DNA of 64,000 nucleotides from Microbacterium stercoris (GTDB lineage Bacteria > Actinomycetota > Actinomycetes > Actinomycetales > Microbacteriaceae). A model generated the notes under the pieces. That model was not told the origin of the DNA. It saw only the letters and a list, made by a program, of their open reading frames with translations, and searched no databases. Every line of letters starts with the position of its first letter. Position 1 is the first letter of the stretch. The stretch is taken from positions 124,001 to 188,000 of the forward strand of contig NZ_JAGFOA010000004.1 in the NCBI RefSeq assembly GCF_017592545.1, written 5' to 3'. The position numbers and the translations under genes are program-made. Below are positions 46,138 through 55,579 of this stretch, piece after piece.

Positions 46138-46680
46138 ATGGAGACCTTCGTTCTGGCCGGCGGCTGCTTCTGGTGCCTGGACGCGGCGTACCGATCGCTG
46201 GAGGGCGTCGAGAGCGTCGTCTCCGGCTACACGGGCGGCGCCACCGCGCATCCGAGTTACGAACAGGTCTGCACCGGAGCCACGGGACACGCCGAGGCCG
46301 TCAAGGTGACGTTCGATCCCGAGGTCATCCCGGCAGATGTGATCCTCGACGCGTTCTTCACGATGCATGACCCGCGCCAGCTCAACCACCAGGGCGCCGA
46401 CACCGGGACGCAGTATCGATCGGCGATGTTCCCGGCCGACGACGCGCAGCGTGAGCTGTTCGAGGCCGCGCGCGACCGCGCGGCAGACATCTGGGACGCG
46501 CCGGTCGGGCGCACCGAGGGCACGGTCGTGACCACGATCGAGCCCCTCGGCGACTATTACGACGCCGAGGAGTACCACCAGGACTTCTTCGCCAAGAACC
46601 CCAACCAGGGCTACTGCCTCGCGGTGGCGCTGCCGAAGGTGAACAAGGTGCGCGCCCGCTTCGCCGAGTACGTGCGCTGA
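46138..46680 (+). CDS. msrA: Peptide methionine sulfoxide reductase MsrA
   Basis: Reduces methionine-S-sulfoxide in oxidised proteins. The 180-residue product has the catalytic box AGGCFWCLDAAYRSLEGV, SGYTGG, the HDPRQLNHQGADTGTQYRS core and the EYHQDFFAKNP end. GAGAGGAGACGAC is the ribosome site. A terminator follows. Confidence 0.96.
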   Translation: METFVLAGGCFWCLDAAYRSLEGVESVVSGYTGGATAHPSYEQVCTGATGHAEAVKVTFDPEVIPADVILDAFFTMHDPRQLNHQGADTGTQYRSAMFPADDAQRELFEAARDRAADIWDAPVGRTEGTVVTTIEPLGDYYDAEEYHQDFFAKNPNQGYCLAVALPKVNKVRARFAEYVR

Positions 46681-46704
46681 TCTGAGCCTCGTCCACAGGC
46701 TCGC

Positions 46705-46746
46705 GAATCGCCCTCATCCATCCCGGATGGGGGCGATTCCCGTTTT
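46705..46746 (+). terminator. Terminator of msrA
   Basis: A 15-bp stem (46705-46719 with 46725-46739, one G-T pair) is followed by a real T tract (CCGTTTTA), the clearest Rho-independent form in the window. Confidence 0.92.
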
Positions 46747-46826
46747 AGCGATCCGGATCGCGCCACTGTCGTCTCGAGGCCGAAGAACGGCCTGGCCGGG
46801 CACCCGGCGACTGAGAGAGGACGAGC

Positions 46827-47342
46827 ATGAACGACACCATCACCGTCGTGGGAAACGTCGCGACGGATCCGGAGCATCGCACGCTCCCGAGCGGCGTCAC
46901 CGTGACGAACTTCCGCGTCGCGAGTGGCACACGCCGGCTCGATCGTCAGACCAACACATGGGTCGACGGACCGACCAACTGGTATCGCGTCGCCGCATTC
47001 CGGGCGCTCGGAGACAACGCCGCGGTCTCGCTGCACAAAGGTGAGCGCGTCATCGTGAGCGGCCGGCTCCGGCTGCGCGCCTGGGAGAACGACGGCAAGC
47101 GGGGCATGGAAGCGGAGATCGAAGCCGAGGCTCTCGGTCACGATCTGACGTTCGGCAGCAGCCGCTTCGAGCGCGCGCAGGCAAAGGCCTCGTCCGCCGC
47201 GTCGGATCGCCCCGCGCAGGTCGGCGAGCACGGCCAGCCGCAGGACGCGTGGTCCGCACCGGACGAGCCGGCACCCGAAGCGTCCGAAGGTGACGGTGCC
47301 CGCGAACTCGTGGAGGAGCTCGCCACCGTCGCGCCGTTCTGA
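46827..47342 (+). CDS. ssb: Single-stranded DNA-binding protein, paralogue
   Basis: A 171-residue protein with an OB fold at 1-110 (DTITVVGNVATDPEHRTLPSGVTVTNFRVAS, NWYRVAAF, KGERVIVSGRLRLRAW). A low-complexity tail follows, ending ELVEELATVAPF, which keeps the final Pro-Phe of the SSB tip but is less acidic than DDDIPF. It is not beside rpsF/rpsR, so it is probably a second SSB rather than the replicative one. GAGAGAGGACGAGC precedes the ATG. Confidence 0.88.
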   Translation: MNDTITVVGNVATDPEHRTLPSGVTVTNFRVASGTRRLDRQTNTWVDGPTNWYRVAAFRALGDNAAVSLHKGERVIVSGRLRLRAWENDGKRGMEAEIEAEALGHDLTFGSSRFERAQAKASSAASDRPAQVGEHGQPQDAWSAPDEPAPEASEGDGARELVEELATVAPF

Positions 47343-47381
47343 CGGTCGCGCCGCCCGCGCGGCGGGCTGCCGCCGCGCCCG

Positions 47382-47387
47382 TAGACT
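47382..47387 (+). promoter_or_regulatory. -10 element of the lipoprotein gene (leaderless)
   Basis: TAGACT ends seven bases before the GTG at 47395. Confidence 0.62.
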
Positions 47388-47394
47388 CGAGCCC

Positions 47395-47910
47395 GTGAGC
47401 CTCCGACGTGATCCGCTGACCCTGCGCGGTCGCGTCGCGGGAGCGGTCGTGGGACTCGCGACTGTGGTGGCACTCGCCGGATGCACCGGGACGGGAGCGG
47501 AGCCAGCGCCGACGCCCGTCTCGACCACGGCGCACGACGTCCCGACGCCGACGCCCGCGCCGAAGGACGCCGCGCCCACCCTCATGCGCGAGGGCTCGGC
47601 CACCGACAATCTGCCCTTCTTCTCGGCCATCGTCGCGCAGGTGTGGGCGACAGAGCAGAAGACGCAGGGGCGGGCCTATGTGGACGCGTTGGTCGCCGCC
47701 GGGTTCGACAAGGCAGCGATGCAGGTGACACAGGACCGCTCCACGGTGGATAACCCCGCAGAGGCTCTGCAGTTCTCAGTGCTGTGGCGGGGCGAGTGTC
47801 TCGTCGGCCAGGCCGGGCCGGACATGTCGGCGCCGGTCGCGACCGTGCTGCAGGCGGTGCAGGGCGGCACGGTGTGCCTCATCGGGGAGACCCGCGTCAT
47901 CGACTGGTGA
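47395..47910 (+). CDS. Lipoprotein of unknown function (DUF6993-like)
   Basis: A 171-residue lipoprotein. The signal peptide ends with lipobox VALAGC, followed by a Pro/Thr-rich linker (to about 60) and a small domain: NLPFFSAIVAQVWATEQKTQGRAYVDALVAAGFDKAAMQVTQDRSTV. Two cysteines (GECLVGQ and GTVCLIG) may pair. I believe it matches DUF6993 (from memory). The GTG is positioned seven bases after a -10. Confidence 0.78.
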   Translation: MSLRRDPLTLRGRVAGAVVGLATVVALAGCTGTGAEPAPTPVSTTAHDVPTPTPAPKDAAPTLMREGSATDNLPFFSAIVAQVWATEQKTQGRAYVDALVAAGFDKAAMQVTQDRSTVDNPAEALQFSVLWRGECLVGQAGPDMSAPVATVLQAVQGGTVCLIGETRVIDW

Positions 47911-47958
47911 CCGGGGTGCGGGCGCTGGTTCTGCCCGTGCGATCAGGCTCGGGCGTCC

Positions 47959-47964
47959 TAGACT
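47959..47964 (+). promoter_or_regulatory. -10 element of ettA
   Basis: TAGACT ends nine bases before the ATG, so the leader is at most a few bases. Confidence 0.5.
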
Positions 47965-47973
47965 GGAACCCAA

Positions 47974-49653
<1,680 letters not shown>

Positions 49654-49671
49654 TTCAGCCGCCGGCTCAGG

Positions 49672-49700
49672 CGCCCGCTCCGGATCATCCGGGGCGGGCG
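49672..49700 (+). terminator. Terminator of ettA
   Basis: A 13-bp stem (49672-49684 with 49688-49700, one G-T pair) with a TCA loop follows ettA by about 20 bases. Confidence 0.8.
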
Positions 49701-49801
49701 TCTGGCATCTCAGCGCCCTGGACAGCGACGCGGGCTCTGATGACCGCGTTGCGATGAGGCAGGGGCCGGGCCCCGTGCGGCCGGCGTGGTGACCCGTCGA
49801 C

Positions 49802-49807
49802 CAGAAT
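49802..49807 (+). promoter_or_regulatory. Possible -10 of the thioesterase gene (leaderless)
   Basis: CAGAAT ends six bases before the ATG at 49814; the first base is off consensus. Confidence 0.45.
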
Positions 49808-49813
49808 GAGCAC

Positions 49814-50296
49814 ATGACTCGCGTCCATATCCCGATCCACCGCCGTTGGGGCGATCTCGATGCGCTCGGCCACGTGAACAACACGTCGATGCTCAAACTG
49901 CTCGAGGAGGCGCGTCTGCGCGCGTTCTGGAAGTCCGAGGATCCGGCCGATCAGGCCCCGACAGCGGTGTTCGGAAACGATGTGCTCGGTGAAGGCGGCA
50001 CCCTCGCCACGCTGATCGCACGCCAGGAGATCGAGTACCTCGCGCCCGTGCCCTACGAGCACAAGCCGCTCGATGTGCAGCTGTGGATCGGCCGACTCGG
50101 TGGTTCGAGCGCCGAGATCTGCTACGAGGTCTACAGCCCGTCGACCGGCCCCGAAGCGCAGACGCTCTATGCCCGGGCCTCGGCCGTCGTCGTGATGGTC
50201 GACACGGCGACCGGTCGTCCGACGCGCCTTCCCGAGGATGTCCGCGAGGTGTGGGCGCCCTATGTCGAGGAGCCCATCGCTTTCAGCCGACGCTGA
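49814..50296 (+). CDS. Hotdog-fold acyl-CoA thioesterase
   Basis: A 160-residue 4HBT-type enzyme. IPIHRRWGDLDALGHVNNTSML contains the catalytic aspartate of the family, and IARQEIEYLAPVPYEHKPLDVQLWIGRLGGSS forms the hotdog sheet. It hydrolyses acyl-CoA of unknown chain length. It lies between ettA and sufS and is probably its own unit. Confidence 0.88.
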   Translation: MTRVHIPIHRRWGDLDALGHVNNTSMLKLLEEARLRAFWKSEDPADQAPTAVFGNDVLGEGGTLATLIARQEIEYLAPVPYEHKPLDVQLWIGRLGGSSAEICYEVYSPSTGPEAQTLYARASAVVVMVDTATGRPTRLPEDVREVWAPYVEEPIAFSRR

Positions 50297-50344
50297 GCCA
50301 GCGACGCCCAGCACTCCCGCGGAATGGGGGAGACTGGAAGACCT

Positions 50345-51595
50345 ATGAGCACGCTCGATCTGGCCGCCCTGCGCGCCGCCACGCCGTACCTGCGGCACCA
50401 CCCCGACCGCGTCTATCTGGACTCGGGCGCCACCTCGCAGCGCCCCGATCCGGTGCTGGAGGCCGAGGAGGCGTTCGCCCGCACCGAGTATGCGGCGGTG
50501 CACCGTGGCTCCAGCATGGCGACGGGCGAGGCCACCTGGGCCTTCGAGGGCGCGCGCGAGCGCATCGCGCGGTTCGTCGGGGCGGGCGAGCGTGAGATCG
50601 TCTTCACGGAGAACGCCACCGACGCTCTCAACGTCGTGGCCCTCGGGCTCTCCGATGCGGCCATGTTCGGAGCGACGAACCTGGCGTTCGGTCCCGGTGA
50701 CGAGATCGTGGTCACCGAGGCCGAGCACCACGCCAATCTCATCCCGTGGCAGCGCCTTGCTCGTCGCACGGGCGCCACGCTCCGCGCGGTGGCCGTGGAC
50801 GAGCACGGTCTGTGGTCACTCGATGACCTCGCCGCCGTGGTCACCGAGCGCACGAAGCTCATCGCTTTCGCGCACGTGTCGAACGTGACCGGCTTCATCG
50901 CCCCGGTCGCCGAGGTCGTGGAGGTGGCGAAGCGCGTCGGCGCACTCACCGTGCTCGACGCCTGCCAGTCGGCCCCGCACCTTCCGCTTGACCTCGGCGC
51001 GCTCGGCGTCGACTTCGCCGCGTTCTCGTCGCACAAGATGCTCGGGCCGACGGGCATCGGCGCGCTGTACGGCCGTGCAGAGCTGCTCGACGAGCTCCCG
51101 CCCGCGCGCACCGGCGGATCCACCATCACGACCGTCACGATCGACGACGCGCAGTTCCTCCCCGCGCCGCAGCGCTTCGAAGCGGGCACCCAGCCCGTCA
51201 CGCAGGCGGTGGGCTTCGGGGCCGCGGCCGACTACCTCTCGGCGATCGGCATGGAGCGGGTGCGCGCCCACGAGTCCGAGATGGCGGGGCTGCTCGTCGA
51301 CGCCGTGCTCGCGGTTCCGGGCGTCCGCCTGATCGGCCCGGGCGCCGGTGCCGAGCGCGGCGGGCTCGCGAGCTTCGTGGTCGATGGCGTGCACGCCCAC
51401 GATGTGGGTCAGTTCCTGGACGATCGGGGGATCACCGTGCGCACCGGCCACCACTGCACGCAGCCGCTGCATCGTCGCCTGGGTGTGGCCGCGTCCACCC
51501 GCGCCAGCGCGTACGTCTACACCACCGCCGAGGACGTGGCGCGATTCGGCGCCGCCCTCGCCGAGGTGCGCGGATTCTTCGGAGCTGACCGATGA
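50345..51595 (+). CDS. sufS: Cysteine desulfurase SufS
   Basis: Supplies sulfur for Fe-S cluster assembly with SufU. The 416-residue product has YLDSGATSQRP, TENATDALNVVA, EAEHHANLIPWQ, the PLP lysine in FSSHKMLGPTGIGALY and the persulfide cysteine in RTGHHCTQPL. CTGGAAGACCT precedes the ATG. The stop overlaps the sufU start. Confidence 0.93.
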   Translation: MSTLDLAALRAATPYLRHHPDRVYLDSGATSQRPDPVLEAEEAFARTEYAAVHRGSSMATGEATWAFEGARERIARFVGAGEREIVFTENATDALNVVALGLSDAAMFGATNLAFGPGDEIVVTEAEHHANLIPWQRLARRTGATLRAVAVDEHGLWSLDDLAAVVTERTKLIAFAHVSNVTGFIAPVAEVVEVAKRVGALTVLDACQSAPHLPLDLGALGVDFAAFSSHKMLGPTGIGALYGRAELLDELPPARTGGSTITTVTIDDAQFLPAPQRFEAGTQPVTQAVGFGAAADYLSAIGMERVRAHESEMAGLLVDAVLAVPGVRLIGPGAGAERGGLASFVVDGVHAHDVGQFLDDRGITVRTGHHCTQPLHRRLGVAASTRASAYVYTTAEDVARFGAALAEVRGFFGADR

Positions 51596-52029
51596 GCGCC
51601 GAGCTGGAGGAGCTGTATCGCGAGCTCATCCTCGACCACTCCCGTCACCCCCAGGGCAAGGGCGACCCGTCCGCCGCCGCGCATCAGCATCACGAGCTCA
51701 ATCCCTCGTGCGGTGACGAGATCACCATGGGGGTCACGGTCGCGCCCGACGGCTCCATCGAGCGGCTCGTGTGGGAAGGACAGGGCTGCAGCATCTCCAT
51801 GGCTTCGGCCTCGGTGATGGCGGATCTGCTGAAGGGCGCCCAGAAGACGGAGGCGCTCGCGCGCGTGGACGAGTTCCGCACGATGCTGCGCTCTCGCGGG
51901 GAAGGTGAGCCGCCCGAGTCGCTCGAGGACGCCGCGGCGTTCCAGGGAGTCGCCAAGTACGTGATGCGCGTGAAGTGCGCCATGCTCGGCTGGGTCGCGC
52001 TCGAGGCCTGTGTGCGTCAGAGCGACTGA
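51592..52029 (+). CDS. sufU: Fe-S assembly/sulfur-transfer protein SufU
   Basis: Zinc-dependent sulfur acceptor for SufS. The 145-residue product has the three conserved cysteines in LNPSCGDEITM, GQGCSISMAS and VKCAMLGW, plus the EELYRELILDHSRHPQGKG opening. Its last two codons and stop lie inside the 11-bp repeat GCGACTGATTC where the island was inserted. The coding end is intact, but its natural terminator was pushed 3.6 kb away. Confidence 0.94.
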   Translation: MSAELEELYRELILDHSRHPQGKGDPSAAAHQHHELNPSCGDEITMGVTVAPDGSIERLVWEGQGCSISMASASVMADLLKGAQKTEALARVDEFRTMLRSRGEGEPPESLEDAAAFQGVAKYVMRVKCAMLGWVALEACVRQSD

Positions 52030-52032
52030 TTC
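52022..52032 (+). repeat. Left boundary repeat (attL-like)
   Basis: GCGACTGATTC, including the sufU stop codon. Its ACTGA is the 5' strand of the tRNA-Gln anticodon stem that continues in the adjacent repeat. Confidence 0.7.
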
Positions 52033-52164
52033 TGGTTCAGTTGTTCTTGGTTCGAGTCCAGGTGCCCCAGCAAGACAGATAGCCCCGGAAATCCGCATCA
52101 AAACGGAAGATCCGGGCCTCTGTTGTGTGTGGCTGGCAATCGCAGATCCCCACGAAAACCCCAC
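52030..52164 (+). repeat. 135-bp repeat R1 with tRNA-Gln 3' half
   Basis: It begins TTCTGGT (a Gln CTG anticodon loop), then TCAGT, then T arm CTTGG-TTCGAGT-CCAGG, acceptor strand TGCCCCA and discriminator G. A hairpin resembling a tRNA terminator follows. It is about 80-85% identical by eye to R2 and of equal length. No 5' tRNA half is present, so it is not a functional tRNA. Confidence 0.8.
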
Positions 52165-52191
52165 GCTGGTGGGGAGCGGCATGATGTAAAC

Positions 52192-52974
52192 ATGGCACCG
52201 TCGACAGATAGCGATCTCTGGCTGCGTCTGGTCCCTGGAGGAGGAGCGGAGAATCCCACCCTCTGGTGGGCTGCAGCGCGATTCATGCAAGGCGCGAGGC
52301 GCTTTGAGGAGCTTCAAAATCTGCTCGGGACGTTCGCTGGAAGCTGGCAGGGCTATCCGCGGGTCCGAAGGGATGTGCATACCCAGGAGCTCATGATTGG
52401 TGAGCTCGGCGACGAGTTCTTGACGACGCGTCCCGAGGCTTCCGCTCTCGCAAGCGAAGCGATCTTCCACTTCCGTGCGGCATTGGATGCGGCGGTTTAT
52501 CAGCTCGCGTGGCGCGGTCGAGGTCAACGTCCGCGCGGCACGATGTTTCCGTTTTGCCGTGACGCTTCGCAATGGAGCCAGCGACGGCGCAACGATTTGC
52601 ACGGAGTGGCGCAGTCGCACGTGGCAGCGATTGAAGCCATCCAGCCATTCAATGGGATTGAGTGGACGGCCAACCTCGCGGATTTGAGCAACCGCGATAA
52701 GCACGACCACACGCTGGAGATAGCTGCGATCTACAAGTGTCGGGTTGATCTCACCCGCGAGTACTCAGATCCGGGGCCGGTTGGAACGGTGGCGCTCGGC
52801 GTCCATGACCCAGAACTGCAGTTCGTCTTCGTTCCTCTGAACCGGGTCATAGATGCGAACGCCACCGATGCAGCAACCGACGAACTCATCGTGATCATGC
52901 GCGGCATAGTGGACTTTCTCAATCCGCTTCTGGAAGCGGAGGGCGTTTCGACGATCCAACTAGCGTCAGCGTGA
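52192..52974 (+). CDS. Island cargo gene 1, unknown helical protein
   Basis: A 260-residue protein of unknown function, less GC-rich than its neighbours. ASEAIFHFRAALDAAVYQLAW and the later LADLSNRDKHDHTLEI are reminiscent of a widespread uncharacterised family with an S/R-A-L-D helix and an N-x-x-D-K-H motif, often found in accessory regions. No signal peptide or membrane segment is seen. The ATG follows CATGAT by six bases, a weak leaderless -10. It occupies the same place in module A as gene 2 does in module B. Confidence 0.65.
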   Translation: MAPSTDSDLWLRLVPGGGAENPTLWWAAARFMQGARRFEELQNLLGTFAGSWQGYPRVRRDVHTQELMIGELGDEFLTTRPEASALASEAIFHFRAALDAAVYQLAWRGRGQRPRGTMFPFCRDASQWSQRRRNDLHGVAQSHVAAIEAIQPFNGIEWTANLADLSNRDKHDHTLEIAAIYKCRVDLTREYSDPGPVGTVALGVHDPELQFVFVPLNRVIDANATDAATDELIVIMRGIVDFLNPLLEAEGVSTIQLASA

Positions 52975-52981
52975 CCGATCG

Positions 52982-53069
52982 TCAGCCGATCCGCGCAAAC
53001 GCTGGACGGCTCGCCACGGCTGCCAGGCGGTCCATGTCGTCGGTCAGGTCGTCGTTGAACAGGTGCAGG
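52982..53069 (-). pseudogene. Integrase C-terminal remnant, module A
   Basis: About 29 codons survive (LHLFNDDLTDDMDRLAAVASRPAFARIG, stop at 52982). They match the last residues of the module B integrase (LHPFNHMDRLAAAASRRALARIG), with a short insertion. The catalytic part is gone. Its position right after cargo gene 1 mirrors module B. Confidence 0.75.
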
Positions 53070-53411
53070 CCCATCCGGACGAACCGATGGAATACGGCGA
53101 ACGCCTCGCCTGAGCGCACCACCGCGCCCACGAGAATGGCGCGTAACCAACGAGAACGCCACCGGCTGGGTAAGTGCCCTCCGGTGGCGTCCGGCGTCGT
53201 GAGCGGCCAGAAGGTCGCTCGCCGCCTCGGCGGGGATCGCGAGCGGCAGAATCCCACGGAACCCCACCGAATCCCCACCCGCGTCGCCTGACCAGGGCTG
53301 ACCGCTGACCACCTGGGGCGGCCGAACTCCTGCGAGATTCCGGGCGAGGACGGGGTTCAGGGGTCAGCCCTGGTACTCCCTGGTATCAATGGGAACGCCA
53401 TGCGCTCCCGC
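53070..53411. other. Non-coding spacer of module A with inverted repeats
   Basis: No gene is supported here. It holds a 10-bp hairpin (53156-53165 with 53181-53190), a perfect 13-bp inverted repeat (53291-53303 and 53362-53374) and a short stretch near 53255-53275 that resembles the tail of R1/R2. These could be recombinase or excisionase sites left from the lost part of module A. Confidence 0.5.
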
Positions 53412-53546
53412 TTCTGGTTGAGTTGTTCTTGGTTCGAGTCGAGGTGCCCGAGCCAACAGATTAGGCCCGGAGTTCGGCAGCAGAACGGAAGATACGGGCG
53501 TCTGTCGTGTGAGGCGGGCGATCGCGGATCCCAACGAAATCCCCAC
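53412..53546 (+). repeat. 135-bp repeat R2 with tRNA-Gln 3' half
   Basis: Second copy of R1, starting TTCTGGT and carrying the same T arm (TTCGAGT loop) with three changes in the tRNA part. It marks the left end of module B. It lacks the ACTGA stem strand seen at R1. Confidence 0.78.
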
Positions 53547-53589
53547 CGCGCCCCTCCGGGTCCCGCAGCGAGTTGTCGGTGCGCTCGGC

Positions 53590-53595
53590 CAGAAT
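53590..53595 (+). promoter_or_regulatory. Possible -10 of cargo gene 2 (leaderless)
   Basis: CAGAAT ends six bases before the ATG at 53602. Confidence 0.45.
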
Positions 53596-53601
53596 GGTGA
53601 C

Positions 53602-54447
53602 ATGGCTTGGCATAGGCGTGGGGCTGACCCCGAAGAGTTGGCGGCTCTGCACCCTGGCGTTCCCACCTGGCTTCGACGTTTCCTGCTCGCGTGGGTCGAG
53701 GTCGTGGCGTATGAAGGCTCTGACTATCCATATGGAACGGGGCGTAAGCCGAACGCTCTGTTGCTCGCCGAGTATGAGACCTCGATCCGGCGCTCAGTCT
53801 CCCTCGTCAATGAGTTCCAGGCGGGTGGGGCTGACCGGCTGCTCATTGAGATGGGCGAGGCGGAGTTCCTCGACTTCGTCGACTTCTTGATCTATAAGGT
53901 CGAAGAGCAAGCGTCTGGTGATTCGCGGCGAGCTCTTGCCAAGCTCGAAACGATTCTTGCGGACGCAGGGTCGGAATGGAGGGTCGGCAGCCGAGCCGGA
54001 TTTGCGTCCCTCGAGAAGCGCGTGCCCGAGGGTGTTGTTGAAGCGGCGGAGAGCACCATTACTGGCTCCGGTTCGGCTGGTGCTCTGCTCTCAGAATCGT
54101 GGCACGCCGCCTTCGGACGCAATCCCGATACCGAGGAGGCCTACGAGAAGGCGATCAAGGCCGTCGAGGAAGCCGGTGCGCACGTTGTCACACCGAACAA
54201 CAAGAAGGCCACTCTCGGCTCGATGATTCGCGACATGAAGGCGCAGAAGGACTGGAAGCTGGACCTACCGACGCCCGATGCGGATGTGCCGTTGAAGATG
54301 GCAGAGGCGCTGTGGGTCGGCCAGGAGAGTCGTCACGGAGGCAACGGCTATCGGAAGCCGACGCAAGCCGAAGCAGAGGCCGCTGTCCTGCTCGCGGTAC
54401 CGCTTGTCCAGTGGTTCACATCCGGTGCGCTCCAGCGTCGTCCCTAG
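53602..54447 (+). CDS. Island cargo gene 2, Abi_C-like protein
   Basis: A 281-residue cytoplasmic protein. The C-terminal 140 residues resemble the abortive-infection C-terminal domain: GVVEAAESTITGSG at the start, a lysine-rich middle (TLGSMIRDMKAQKDWKL), then LWVGQESRHGGNGYRKPTQAEAEAAVLLAVPLVQWF. RHGG followed by a conserved PTQAEAEAAV helix is the family's hallmark and recalls HEPN RNases. The N-terminal half is unassigned. A phage-defence role is inference from the domain and the island context. Confidence 0.7.
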   Translation: MAWHRRGADPEELAALHPGVPTWLRRFLLAWVEVVAYEGSDYPYGTGRKPNALLLAEYETSIRRSVSLVNEFQAGGADRLLIEMGEAEFLDFVDFLIYKVEEQASGDSRRALAKLETILADAGSEWRVGSRAGFASLEKRVPEGVVEAAESTITGSGSAGALLSESWHAAFGRNPDTEEAYEKAIKAVEEAGAHVVTPNNKKATLGSMIRDMKAQKDWKLDLPTPDADVPLKMAEALWVGQESRHGGNGYRKPTQAEAEAAVLLAVPLVQWFTSGALQRRP

Positions 54448-55413
54448 CGCCGATCCGTGCCAGGGCACGACGACTCGCCGCGGCTGCCAGGCGGTCCATG
54501 TGGTTGAACGGGTGCAGGTAGTGCTTGTACATTGTGGCGATGTCAGCGTGCCCCATGAACTTGGCGACGCGCTCGATAGGCAGGCCGGCGCTGGCTCGCG
54601 CGCTGGCGTAGAGGCGGCGGAGGTCGTCCCAGCGCACCGAGGAGGTGTGCAGCGCGGCGAGCTCTGGGAGGAAGCAGCGCTTCCGGTAAAGGTTGTCGTG
54701 GTTGAACTGGGGACACCAGTCGACCGCGCCGCGCGTCTTGCCCGCGCCGCCACGCTTGCGCCCGGCGAGGGCAAGGCGTCCGCGTCGTGGGCGTTCGGGT
54801 GGTGTGTCAGGTACCCCCCCGTACGCGAGCCACGAGGACACGGGTTCAGCGGCACATTGCGGATGGACTTGTTGGACTTCGGTGAGATGTACTCCCGGCC
54901 GACCTTGGGCGCATAGTGAGCCTGACGCTGCACGCGGATGAACGGCCGTCGCGCGAACAGGTTCACGTCGCCGATGCGCAAGCCTTCTAGCTCCTCGGCG
55001 CGAAGTCCGGTATACGCGGCGAACGGCACGATCAGGCCGTCAGACGCGCTGTGCTCGTCGAGGTACTCGACCCCAGCCGCGACCTGCTCGGGCGTCCGGA
55101 ACGTCAGCTCGTGGTGCGGCACCTTCGGAGCGCGGCCGGGTGAGCACGGGTAGACGGCGATCCAGCGCAGGCTCAGCGCGTACTTGAACACGGACGCGAC
55201 CAGCGCGTAGCGGGTGCGGATAGACGACTGCGAGTTGTACACATCCGGCGCTTCAGGCTTGCCCTTCGTCTTGGGCTTCACTGCCGCGCGTTGCTCGGCC
55301 CGCCACGCCTCCACGTCCATCGTCGTGATCTGCGAGATGCGCCGGTTCCCGAACCGGGTAGATTGTGCAGGTCGTACGTGGCCGCGTTGTCGCGCCGGGT
55401 CTTGGGCCGCCAT
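54416..55413 (-). pseudogene. Tyrosine integrase, module B, frameshifted
   Basis: A phage-type integrase split over two frames. The N-terminal frame reads FGNRRISQITTMDVEAWRAEQRAAV, YALSLRWIAVYPC and AAYTGLRAEELEGLRIGDV (first catalytic Arg) to IRNVPLNP. After a 7-base G run and a further shift near 54770 the other frame gives KRGGAGKTRGAVDW, DDLRRLYASARASAG (the catalytic His is replaced by Asp) and FMGHADIATMYKHYL. The true N-terminus is also missing. It overlaps the end of cargo gene 2 by 32 bases, convergently. Confidence 0.82.
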
Positions 55414-55579
55414 CTTCGACTAGCTTGCGAGCCGATCGCAATCCGTGCTCGCCAGCGTACGGAGGGACGTCAAGCAATCGGTAAGTCAATTGGGGTCGGA
55501 ATCCGTCAGCATGTCGGGTCGCCTCGGGCCGCGTCGAGCCGCTCACGAATTAGCGACGTATCGGCATTCTCTCAGGAAT
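55414..55579. other. Right-end island DNA without genes
   Basis: This less GC-rich stretch lies between the integrase remnant and the right boundary repeat. It probably held the missing integrase N-terminus and its promoter. I see no intact gene in it. Confidence 0.4.

Noticed and set aside
51995..52075. A complete tRNA-Gln gene at the left island edge
   Set aside because: The anticodon stem and 3' half fit, but upstream is sufU coding sequence with no matching acceptor or D arm.
51517..52710. A minus-strand frame containing GAPGLEPRTTEPES
   Set aside because: This is the familiar false protein produced by translating DNA that carries a tRNA 3' half (repeat R1) in reverse; it crosses sufU and cargo gene 1.
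54770..54850. Programmed frameshifting in the integrase at the G7 run
   Set aside because: At least one more shift, a missing N-terminus and a lost catalytic His point to decay rather than recoding.
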